Positions 9,853 through 16,994 of a stretch of DNA of 64,000 nucleotides are shown piece after piece. The stretch comes from Arcticibacter svalbardensis MN12-7 (GTDB taxonomy: Bacteria > Bacteroidota > Bacteroidia > Sphingobacteriales > Sphingobacteriaceae): NCBI RefSeq assembly GCF_000403135.1, contig NZ_AQPN01000012.1:1-64000 (forward strand), written 5' to 3'. How positions within the stretch are numbered: the first letter of the stretch is position 1; each line of letters begins with the position of its first letter. A program made the translations under genes and the position numbers. The notes below the pieces were generated by a model. That model saw only the letters and a program-made list of their open reading frames with translations. It did not search any database and was not told the origin of the DNA.

Positions 9853-10533
9853 TTACAGTATATTCTTCAACTCTTTCCACACATTTTCTGCCACTATCTT
9901 CTGTCCGGGAGCAGTTGGATGAACACCATCTTTCAGATTGAGCTTTGGAATCCCTGCTACATTCTCCAGTAAAAAAGGAACAAGTAACATGCTATTCTTA
10001 TCTGCTATAGTTTTAAATACTGCATTGAAATCAGCAGCATAACGTCCTCCCATATTTGGTGGCACTTTCATGCCTAATAAAACTAGTTTGGCATCCGGAT
10101 ATTTCGCTTTAACAGTGTCCACTATGGACTGCAGGTTTTTAATAGTCTCCGTTACAGGCAAGCCCCTCAAACCATCATTTGCTCCTAGTTCAAGCACAAA
10201 AACATCCACTTGAGTACGTAAAAGCCATCCAATGCGACCCTTTCCCCCAGCAGTGGTTTCACCACTTAAACCAGCGTTAATAGCTTTGTAATTCAGCTTT
10301 AAGGAATCTATTTTTTCTTGTATAAGAGAAGGGAAGGACTCACTTGAAGGATCTTCCAGACCGTAACCGGCAGTAAGACTGTTTCCGAAGAATAATATAT
10401 TTTTAGTTACTTGTTTATCGGTACTATTATTTTGAGTTGAAGCTTCATTTGCAGCCTTTTTTTGATCCATATTTCTGTTCGTGCAGCTTGTTGCAATTAG
10501 AAGAAGAGATAAGTAGAAGAATAGTTTTTTCAT
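9853..10533 (-). CDS. SGNH/GDSL hydrolase lipoprotein, TesA-like arylesterase
   Basis: The 226-aa protein starts with a signal peptide and lipobox LIATSC, so it is probably anchored in an envelope membrane. SGNH blocks are present: GNSLTAGYG (block I serine) near residue 50, the GANDG block III near 117, and the C-terminal DGVHPT with the catalytic Asp and His near 205. The family includes E. coli TesA, a thioesterase, lysophospholipase and arylesterase. It is divergent from an ABC ATPase/permease pair, matching E. coli tesA-ybbAP, so the three probably share a role in lipid or ester handling. The true substrate is unknown. Confidence 0.85.
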   Translation of the reverse strand: MKKLFFYLSLLLIATSCTNRNMDQKKAANEASTQNNSTDKQVTKNILFFGNSLTAGYGLEDPSSESFPSLIQEKIDSLKLNYKAINAGLSGETTAGGKGRIGWLLRTQVDVFVLELGANDGLRGLPVTETIKNLQSIVDTVKAKYPDAKLVLLGMKVPPNMGGRYAADFNAVFKTIADKNSMLLVPFLLENVAGIPKLNLKDGVHPTAPGQKIVAENVWKELKNIL

Positions 10534-10595
10534 AATAATGTCCTAAAGTTAAATAAAAGCTTCATTTTAAACAGGAACATCTATGTTTAGTTTAA

Positions 10596-11300
10596 ATGGC
10601 AGAAAATATATTAACAGTTGAACATCTTAGTAAAGTATATAAAGGAGCCGGACAAACCCTTACCGTATTGCACGATGTCAGTTTTTCCGTAGAGCGGGGA
10701 GCCACCGTAGCCATTGTAGGGCCTTCCGGAAGTGGAAAGACCACCTTATTAGGATTATGTGCAGGGTTAGATACCTCTACAACAGGTTCTGTGCTGATTA
10801 ATGATATTCGTATTGATCAGCTAAACGAAGACCAGAAAGCCCAGGTAAGAAGCCAGTATACCGGTTTCATATTTCAAAACTTTCAACTGCTGCCAACATT
10901 GACGGTGTTGGAGAATGTGATGGTTCCACTAGAACTCCGGGGCGAAAAGAATATTCGGCCCATCGCGCTCGATCTTCTTGAAAAAGTAGGCCTTTCGGAT
11001 CGCGGACATCATTATCCAGCCCAACTTTCAGGTGGTGAGCAACAGCGCGTAGCCTTAGCCAGAGCTTTTTCCAATCGCCCACAAATCCTTTTTGCAGATG
11101 AACCTACAGGAAATCTTGATTCCGAAACCAGTGAAAAGATCATTAAACTCATCTTTGAACTGAACCGGGAAGCGGGAACTACCTTGATCCTGGTTACCCA
11201 CGACCTCGAACTTGCTGCAAGAACCCAGCGCATCATCCGGATAAAAGGTGGGGCCATCGTATCCGATCAACCTGTAATTTCTTCCGAAAATAATTCATAA
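10596..11300 (+). CDS. ABC transporter ATP-binding protein, YbbA/LolD type
   Basis: A 234-aa ATPase of the LolD/MacB/YbbA group. It has Walker A GPSGSGKTTLL near residue 42, the Q-loop region FIFQNFQLLPTLTVLENV, the signature LSGGEQQRVALARA near 144, and Walker B ILFADEPTG near 163. The permease gene starts 4 bp after its stop, so they form one complex. The divergent TesA-like lipoprotein makes the E. coli tesA/ybbAP comparison the best functional hint. A near-consensus -7 box (TATGTTTA) lies just before the start. Confidence 0.9.
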   Translation: MAENILTVEHLSKVYKGAGQTLTVLHDVSFSVERGATVAIVGPSGSGKTTLLGLCAGLDTSTTGSVLINDIRIDQLNEDQKAQVRSQYTGFIFQNFQLLPTLTVLENVMVPLELRGEKNIRPIALDLLEKVGLSDRGHHYPAQLSGGEQQRVALARAFSNRPQILFADEPTGNLDSETSEKIIKLIFELNREAGTTLILVTHDLELAARTQRIIRIKGGAIVSDQPVISSENNS

Positions 11301-11304
11301 GAGC

Positions 11305-13839
11305 ATGGAAAATCAAACAGCATGGCTCTTTAAAATGGCCTGGCGGGATAGCCGAAGAAGCAGGTCGCGTTTATTTCTCTTTATCTCTTCCATTATCCTG
11401 GGTATTGCAGCACTCGTTGCCATTTATTCCTTTGGTGATAATTTAAACAGAGACATTACCATTCAGGCCGCTAGTTTAACAGGTGCCGATCTGATTATTT
11501 CTGATAATCAACAGCCTCCAGTGGCAACCGTTACTTACCTTTCTAAACTAGGTGATGCCCGTTCCTCAGAAAAAAGCTTTGCCTCCATGGTGCTTTTTAC
11601 AAAAAGTGGCACAAGCAGACTGGTACAGGTACGTGCCTTGGAAGGTGGTTTCCCTTATTATGGAGAGATTGAAACAAGTCCCTCCTCTGCAGCTCAATCA
11701 TTTAAAGAAGGCTCCCGTGCTTTAGTAGATAAAACGCTGATGCTCCAATATGGTGCTGCAAATGGTGATTCAATAAAACTTGGAAACGAAACCTTTGCCA
11801 TAGCAGGCACCCTGAATGGCGCACCCGGTCAAACCGGTTTTTCATCTGCCATCGCACCCATTATCTATATTCCTTTAGCCACATTGGAAAAAACCGGTTT
11901 GCTCCAAAAAGGCAGCAGAATAAACTATACCTACTACTATAAGTATAATAGGCCGGAGCAATTGACAAAGGAACTCAAAACAATCAGGAAGAAAGCAGAA
12001 AAGGCATCCATGGAAGTGGAAACCATTGAATCAAGAAAAGAAAATACAGGCGATTCTTTCCGCAACATGACCAAATTCTTGTCATTGGTTGGCTTCGTTG
12101 CTCTTTTACTGGGCTGTATTGGTGTGGCTAGTGCTGTTCACATCTACGTGCGCGAAAAGTTAGCATCTGTATCCATTTTACGTTGTCTGGGCGCCACAGC
12201 CTCACAAGCTTTCCTGATCTATCTGATCCAGATCGTAGTCATTGGCTTTGTAGGTTCTATCCTTGGTGCTTTACTCGGCACCGTGATCCAGCAAGTCCTA
12301 CCCATGGTACTAAAAGATTTCCTTCCTTTAGAAATCACTTCACGCATTTCTCCTTTAGCCATCGTGCAGGGGATCGTAACCGGATTAATAGTTTCTTTCC
12401 TGTTTTCGCTGTTGCCCTTGCTTGCTGTACGAAAGGTGTCACCCTTAAATACACTTAGGGCAGGCTTAAATGAAGATAAGATAGCTCAGGACCCCTTAAA
12501 ATGGGTCGTTTATTTAGCGATCATTATTTTTATGGCAGGCTTCAGTTACCTGCAGTTGAGAGAAGTTAAACCAGCCCTCTTTTTTACAGCTGGAATAGTT
12601 TTTGCCTTTTTGATCCTGGCAGGTATTGCGCAGCTGCTTATATGGCTCGTGCGCAGGTATTTTCCTGAGTCATGGAGTTACTTATGGCGACAAGGTCTAT
12701 CTAATTTATTCAGGCCTAACAATCAGACGCTGATTCTGATCGTATGCATCGGATTAGGTACCTCATTTATTGGTACGCTGCTTTTGGTGCAGGATGTACT
12801 CATTAAAAAGGTATCCAGTTCATCGAGTGAAAATAAGCCCAATATGGTGCTTTTTGATATTCAAACTTCTCAGAAGGAAGCGGTTGCCAGTCTGGCGAAA
12901 AGCTTTAAGCTTCCTGTGATCCAACAAGTTCCTATTGTGACGATGCGCATTGAAGAAATTCGGGGGATTACGGCTGCACAAGCTAAAAAGGACACGACTC
13001 TGGATCTTTCCTATCGTTCCTACAATTCGGAAATAAGGGCAACCTTCCGTAAGGATCTGACAACTACGGAGAAAATCACAGCAGGTAAATGGGTGGGTCA
13101 GTTTCAGGCAAATGATAAAGAAATCATGGTCTCTCTGGAAGGTAGATATGCAGAAAGGTTACATGTTAAGGTCGGGGATAAAATGGTGTTTAATGTGCAG
13201 GGAGCTCCAATTCCTGTCGTAGTGGGAAGTCTAAGGACCGTGGACTGGAATAATATCCAGACCAATTTCAGGGTTGTATTCCCTGCCGGTGTACTGGAAA
13301 GTGCCCCCCAGTTTCATGTGTTGATTACCCGCTTAAAGACACCAGAGCAAGCTGCTCTATTCCAACAGGCTGTAATTCGTAATTTCCCTAACGTATCTAT
13401 CATCGATCTGAACCTGGTATTAAATATTCTGGATGAGATTATGAGTAAGATCGGTTTTGTAATCCGTTTTATGGCTGGTTTTAGTATTATCACTGGCATT
13501 GTGGTACTGATCACCTCGGTGTTGATTAGTAAATACCAGCGCTCAAAGGAGGTTGTTTTACTGCGCACATTGGGTGCCAGTAGCAGGCAGATTTTGGTCA
13601 TCACCGGAATGGAATATTTTTTCCTGGGTGCATTTGCTGCATTTACAGGAATCATATTGTCATTTGCCGCAGCCTGGGCTTTGGCGAAGTATAATTTTGA
13701 GACTGATTTTTCACCTCAGTTGATTCCTGTGATCATCCTCTTTTTCTGTGTTTGTTTGTTAACGGTTGGAATTGGTTTATATAATAGCCGGAGCAGTTTG
13801 AATGGATCGCCTTTAGAAGTGTTGAGGAAAGAGATATAG
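11305..13839 (+). CDS. ABC transporter permease, FtsX/YbbP type
   Basis: The 844-aa inner-membrane protein has an N-terminal transmembrane helix, a periplasmic MacB-core-like region (about 45-240), a first FtsX helix bundle about 255-385, then a second bundle, a second periplasmic region about 500-690 and a final FtsX domain about 705-835. This double FtsX layout with about ten helices is that of YbbP rather than the four-helix MacB or LolCE. It works with the ATPase gene 4 bp upstream. The substrate is not known even for E. coli YbbAP. The accessory island begins right after its stop. Confidence 0.88.
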   Translation: MENQTAWLFKMAWRDSRRSRSRLFLFISSIILGIAALVAIYSFGDNLNRDITIQAASLTGADLIISDNQQPPVATVTYLSKLGDARSSEKSFASMVLFTKSGTSRLVQVRALEGGFPYYGEIETSPSSAAQSFKEGSRALVDKTLMLQYGAANGDSIKLGNETFAIAGTLNGAPGQTGFSSAIAPIIYIPLATLEKTGLLQKGSRINYTYYYKYNRPEQLTKELKTIRKKAEKASMEVETIESRKENTGDSFRNMTKFLSLVGFVALLLGCIGVASAVHIYVREKLASVSILRCLGATASQAFLIYLIQIVVIGFVGSILGALLGTVIQQVLPMVLKDFLPLEITSRISPLAIVQGIVTGLIVSFLFSLLPLLAVRKVSPLNTLRAGLNEDKIAQDPLKWVVYLAIIIFMAGFSYLQLREVKPALFFTAGIVFAFLILAGIAQLLIWLVRRYFPESWSYLWRQGLSNLFRPNNQTLILIVCIGLGTSFIGTLLLVQDVLIKKVSSSSSENKPNMVLFDIQTSQKEAVASLAKSFKLPVIQQVPIVTMRIEEIRGITAAQAKKDTTLDLSYRSYNSEIRATFRKDLTTTEKITAGKWVGQFQANDKEIMVSLEGRYAERLHVKVGDKMVFNVQGAPIPVVVGSLRTVDWNNIQTNFRVVFPAGVLESAPQFHVLITRLKTPEQAALFQQAVIRNFPNVSIIDLNLVLNILDEIMSKIGFVIRFMAGFSIITGIVVLITSVLISKYQRSKEVVLLRTLGASSRQILVITGMEYFFLGAFAAFTGIILSFAAAWALAKYNFETDFSPQLIPVIILFFCVCLLTVGIGLYNSRSSLNGSPLEVLRKEI

Positions 13840-14089
13840 GGAGATAGGGATCTGATGATTTTAATCTGTTCCTCTTATAACATAAATGTTATTTGTAGCA
13901 AAATAATTCGGGTAAGAATCCGGTAAAAGTCCGACTTAAGGACCCTACAGTCGGACTTATACTGGATTCATACTGCTATCTTATCAATATCATTATATTG
14001 TTTTATACTGAAATTACCTTACAAAAATCGGACTGTTAAGCGGCTTTATATTTACAACGATAAAAGTTTGTACGGATATATCTTTACAC
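13840..14089. other. Non-coding left end of the accessory island
   Basis: No coding sequence is supported here. The stretch holds the long hairpin at 13916-13969 and, about 60 bp later, a further TCGGACT near 14027 that repeats the hairpin core. It separates the ABC permease from the IS3 remnant. Confidence 0.5.
13916..13969. repeat. Long imperfect inverted repeat (21-bp stem)
   Basis: Bases 13916-13936 pair with 13949-13969 around a 12-nt loop. The inner ten pairs (AAGTCCGACT with AGTCGGACTT) are perfect and the outer arm has one mismatch and one G-T pair. There is no trailing T-run, so it is not a standard terminator. It could be a palindromic mobile repeat, a protein site, or a transcript-stabilising hairpin after the ABC permease gene. 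Confidence 0.75.
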
Positions 14090-14524
14090 TTAAAATAAAT
14101 CATACAGATTTACTTTCCTATGTTTTTCATGTTCTATTTGATCTTTATTGTTTTCTTCTTCATGTTTGGTTTGTGGAGAGGCTAAATGGCAACTTAAATG
14201 GGGCCTTAAACATTTGTACCGGGTTATTGCTTTGCAGGTTGCATCAACCAACCGCTTTTGCATAGTAGTCGAAAGAAGTATTTAAGCCGAAGTCGCTTTT
14301 AAGTATCCCATTGACCCTTTCGGAAACGGCATTATCGTAGGGAGATCCGCTCTGTGTCATGCTGATCTGTATACGGTGTCTTTGCAAAAGAGACACATAG
14401 GCATCACAGCAGTACTGGATTCCCCTGTCAGAATGGTGAATAAGGGATCTATAGAGTTGTGCAATGGCTTTATTAAGTGCAAATACACATCCTGAGGCCT
14501 CCATAGTCTGACTTAAATCATGTT
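14090..14524 (-). pseudogene. IS3-family transposase (OrfB) remnant, truncated and frameshifted
   Basis: The minus strand encodes the C-terminal part of an IS3-type integrase core. LIHHSDRGIQY carries a catalytic Asp and GSPYDNAVSERVNG the catalytic Glu. The frame stops at 14244, but in the next frame the protein continues as VDATCKAITRYKCLRPHLSC, the normal IS3 tail, to a stop at 14090, so a one-base insertion lies near 14250. The upstream side hits a stop at about 14526 after HDLSQTMEASGC, so the first half of OrfB and all of OrfA are gone. No intact terminal inverted repeats were recognised. It marks past insertion into the island and cannot be active. Confidence 0.85.
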
Positions 14525-14656
14525 TTTATTGTTGTTAAGAACTTTAATATTCTAGTTGATACTTGTATAGCAACAATCGCATCTCACCGCAATTTAAAGT
14601 ATAGAAGCAGACGAAGAGTCTATAATTTAAATGCTTTATATTATAATTAATCCTCG

Positions 14657-14673
14657 ATTCGCGATTCGCGAAT
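14657..14673. promoter_or_regulatory. Perfect 17-bp palindrome, candidate operator of the HTH/NTase module
   Basis: ATTCGCGA-T-TCGCGAAT is a perfect inverted repeat around one central base, in a very AT-rich setting. It ends 7 bp before the -7 box at 14681-14688 and so covers the promoter spacer. The first gene downstream has a helix-turn-helix and is the natural candidate to bind it. Confidence 0.6.
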
Positions 14674-14680
14674 TTATGAG

Positions 14681-14688
14681 TAAATTTG
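14681..14688 (+). promoter_or_regulatory. Putative -7 box, 4 bp before the ATG at 14693
   Basis: TAAATTTG matches TAnnTTTG exactly. Its position implies transcription starting at or next to the ATG, that is, an essentially leaderless mRNA. Confidence 0.5.
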
Positions 14689-14692
14689 TTCT

Positions 14693-15226
14693 ATGAAAGC
14701 ACATAATGGCATGAGGCCACATGATATTGTGGTACTTCTAAAAATTATATCTATCAGAGGTGAGTGGTTGAATAAAGATCTTTCATCGGCATTGCATATT
14801 AGTAGCTCAGAAATAAGCGAATCATTGAACAGGTCTAGGATTTCAGGACTGATAAGTCCCGACAAAAAGAAGGTAATGAAATCTGCATTTATCAAATTCA
14901 TCCAATTTGGGCTAAGATATGTTTTTCCAGTAGAGCCAGGATCAATGGAGAGGGGAATACCCACTGGGCATAGTGCACCTATTTTAAAAGACTATTTTCT
15001 GTCAGCAGAGAAATACGTCTGGCCGTCAAGGTTAGGAAAGGAAAAGGGGTTTGTGATACAGCCATTGTACCCCAATCAAGTATTGGCTGCAGGTGATAAC
15101 GGCCAGCTCTATGACATGCTTGCCCTCATTGATGCAATCAGGGCAGGGAAAACCAGGGAATGTGAAAAGGCAATAGAACTTTTGGAACAAATATTTGATA
15201 AGCCATATGCACGAGAATATAATTAG
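14693..15226 (+). CDS. Helix-turn-helix protein paired with a nucleotidyltransferase
   Basis: The 177-aa protein has an N-terminal winged-helix-like region about residues 10-65 (VVLLKIISIRGEWLNKDLSS, then SSSEISESLNRSRISGL as the likely recognition helix), followed by an uncharacterised part with YVFPVEPGSMERGIPTGHSA near 83 and an alpha-helical C terminus. I cannot name a characterised homologue. Its stop overlaps the next gene by 20-32 bp, so the two are translationally coupled. A perfect palindrome in its promoter suggests autorepression, as in antitoxin/toxin operons. The antitoxin role is inference. It lies beside an IS3 remnant in an accessory island. Confidence 0.7.
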   Translation: MKAHNGMRPHDIVVLLKIISIRGEWLNKDLSSALHISSSEISESLNRSRISGLISPDKKKVMKSAFIKFIQFGLRYVFPVEPGSMERGIPTGHSAPILKDYFLSAEKYVWPSRLGKEKGFVIQPLYPNQVLAAGDNGQLYDMLALIDAIRAGKTRECEKAIELLEQIFDKPYAREYN

Positions 15227-15896
15227 GTTAAAAGCAGTCGCTCTGGCATTGAAGGGCCTTGGACAGGAGTACGTATTTGTGGGAGGCGCAACAGTTTCTC
15301 TTTATGCAACTGATCCTGAACTTGCTACAGAAGTAAGACCAACAGATGATGTAGATGTTGTTGTTGAACTTGCAAGTTATGGAGGATATGCAGAACTCGA
15401 TGAAAAATTACGTGGTATGGGGTTTACTAACGACATTGAATCTGGGGTCATATGCAGGTATACAATACAGGGAATCATTGTAGATGTGATGCCAACTGAA
15501 CCAAAGGTCATAGGCTTTAGCAACAAATGGTATCCGGAGGGTTTCCAGAGTGCTGTAGAACATCGGTTGGATGATGAAGTAACTATCCGCCGCTTTTCGC
15601 TCGTCTATTTTATTGCCACAAAATGGGAGGCATTCAAAGGAAGGGGAAAAAACGATTATAGAACCAGCAAGGACTTTGAGGATTTGGTTTATGTTATGGA
15701 AAATGTTAATGATTTTGAAGAACAGATGCAGGAAATTCCAGAACATCTAAAGGGCTATTTACATGAATCGTTTAAAGATGTACTATTTACGGACGCTTTT
15801 GAGGAGGGATTATATGCGCATCTAACGGGCGGTTACAGAGGATTAGATGCAAACTACATTGTGCTCCGACTGCAACAAGCGTTTGGAATAGCTTGA
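15207..15896 (+). CDS. Nucleotidyltransferase-fold protein, AbiEii/MNT-like
   Basis: A minimal nucleotidyltransferase motif set can be seen: the GG loop FVGGATVSLY near residue 23, the paired aspartates in RPTDDVDVVVEL near 45, and a further Asp in IIVDVMP near 93. The later segment ATKWEAFKGRGKNDYRTSKD resembles the Lys/Arg/Asp region of AbiEii-like proteins. Such enzymes transfer nucleotides to RNA or protein and many are toxins of toxin-antitoxin or abortive-infection modules. The ATG at 15207 (230 aa) is preferred; another in-frame ATG lies at 15195. Both overlap the upstream HTH gene. Substrate and toxicity are inferred, not shown. Confidence 0.75.
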   Translation: MHENIIRLKAVALALKGLGQEYVFVGGATVSLYATDPELATEVRPTDDVDVVVELASYGGYAELDEKLRGMGFTNDIESGVICRYTIQGIIVDVMPTEPKVIGFSNKWYPEGFQSAVEHRLDDEVTIRRFSLVYFIATKWEAFKGRGKNDYRTSKDFEDLVYVMENVNDFEEQMQEIPEHLKGYLHESFKDVLFTDAFEEGLYAHLTGGYRGLDANYIVLRLQQAFGIA

Positions 15897-16159
15897 CAAT
15901 AGGTCATTATTTTGCCCAGACAAATGGTTAACGAGAAACTATACTTATAAAAAGTATTTAGAATATAATATAAGCAAAGGCTTTCTCAATTGAAAGGGTA
16001 TTTTTAATCTGCTATATTGTTGCAATACATTCTACATGGTATTAACAACGGTTCTCTTACTAATGAACAGTTTAATATCAGGATGCATTATGATAACAAG
16101 GAAGGTTTAAATTGTAATTACTATAAGTACAAGAATACATGTGAACAATGCTGCTCTAG
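15897..16159. other. Gene-free AT-rich stretch
   Basis: No supported coding sequence. A weak short hairpin (CTTTC and GAAAG arms around 15980) precedes a small T-run and might end the HTH/nucleotidyltransferase transcript. Nothing else is recognised. Confidence 0.4.
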
Positions 16160-16192
16160 TTTGTAGTTTTTTATTTATAATTCCTAAACTTG
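16160..16192 (+). promoter_or_regulatory. Putative promoter of the 151-aa orphan gene
   Basis: TTTG at 16160-16163 and TAAACTTG at 16185-16192 lie 21 bp apart, within the Bacteroidetes TTG-N17-23-TAnnTTTG pattern, with one mismatch in the -7 box. The ATG follows after 7 bp. Confidence 0.4.
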
Positions 16193-16199
16193 GTATGCC

Positions 16200-16655
16200 A
16201 TGAATGTATTTAATAAAATCAGTAAAACCGAGGGTGTTCAATTACAAGTACCTGTATTATTTAAAGAAGATAATGAGAATGCAAATAATCATTACGGCAT
16301 TATTTCAAATAATGAATATATTTTTAAATTTTCATGGAATAGTGACATAGAGCCGATTATAATACAAGTTAGTCAAAATGTTTATAGTATTGGGATAGAC
16401 CAACATTTTGCAGTAGTAGATTTGAATCACAATACTATTTTGTTAGACCTAAATCTCTTCTACAATTTTTATGATGCAAAAATCTTTAATGATTGGCTTT
16501 TTGTAATTACAGAACTTGAAATAATAAAGGTTGATATAAAAACCCTTAAAGTTATCGGTAAATATGCCTTGCCGGATTTCTTCGAGGAAATGGAGTTTAA
16601 TCACCGAATAATTGAAATAAAATGTTCAGGAGGCGAACATATAATCATCAAATAA
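16200..16655 (+). CDS. Hypothetical protein, AT-rich orphan
   Basis: A 151-aa acidic protein that I do not recognise. It has no signal peptide or transmembrane helix. It seems to be built from short alternating beta-strand segments (for example EYIFKFSWNS, VYSIGIDQHFAVVDL, DWLFVITELEIIKVDIKTL), a pattern reminiscent of one or two beta-propeller blades or of small immunity proteins, but no family motif is clear. Codon use is much more AT-rich than in neighbouring core genes, and it sits alone in the accessory island, so recent acquisition is likely. A near-consensus promoter directly precedes the ATG, which supports it being expressed. Confidence 0.6.
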   Translation: MNVFNKISKTEGVQLQVPVLFKEDNENANNHYGIISNNEYIFKFSWNSDIEPIIIQVSQNVYSIGIDQHFAVVDLNHNTILLDLNLFYNFYDAKIFNDWLFVITELEIIKVDIKTLKVIGKYALPDFFEEMEFNHRIIEIKCSGGEHIIIK

Positions 16656-16980
16656 CCAGCGTCCATTCTAGTGTGGAAGGCTTTTTGGTTGTATCTGCAC
16701 TCGGTTACCAGAAAACGAGGGTTTCCTAATAATTCATGATACCTTTTGCTGCACACATAAAGGTTGTAAATTTGGAATATAGCGCATTTTTTTATATGAA
16801 CGCAAATATCGGAAAACAGTCTTTTCTTAGACGCCTCGTTCCCTCTGTCATATAATTAAATCTTTCTTTTTAACATAAAACCAGTTATAAAGAATATATA
16901 CCTAATATGTGTTTATCTGCAAGTGCCTTAAATTTTTCAACACGCAGTTAAAACTTCTAAATACTTTCCTAAATTGCCGG
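16656..16980. other. Right end of the island, no clear gene
   Basis: About 330 bp without a supported gene. It contains a full-consensus promoter (16746-16774) facing right and, after it, a 19-codon reading frame at 16796-16855 that I would not call a gene. A small RNA is possible. Confidence 0.4.
16746..16774 (+). promoter_or_regulatory. Consensus promoter with no obvious gene
   Basis: TTG at 16746-16748, an 18-bp spacer and TAAATTTG at 16767-16774 match the Bacteroidetes vegetative consensus at both elements. The next real gene starts about 220 bp later and has its own -7 box. Confidence 0.45.
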
Positions 16981-16988
16981 TACTTTTG
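16981..16988 (+). promoter_or_regulatory. Putative -7 box of the UMF1 transporter gene
   Basis: TACTTTTG matches TAnnTTTG and ends 6 bp before the ATG at 16995. This supports that ATG over the upstream in-frame start at 16974, which would lie in front of the transcription start. Confidence 0.45.
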
Positions 16989-16994
16989 AAGTAT

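Noticed and set aside
14068-14265. Plus-strand 65-aa reading frame with hydrophobic Phe/Leu-rich start
   Set aside because: It is antisense to the IS3 transposase tail, whose RPH and catalytic motifs are clear on the minus strand; nothing supports it as a protein.
16796-16855. 19-codon reading frame after a consensus promoter
   Set aside because: Too short, no recognisable character, no ribosome-binding context; kept only as a possible transcript, not called as a gene.
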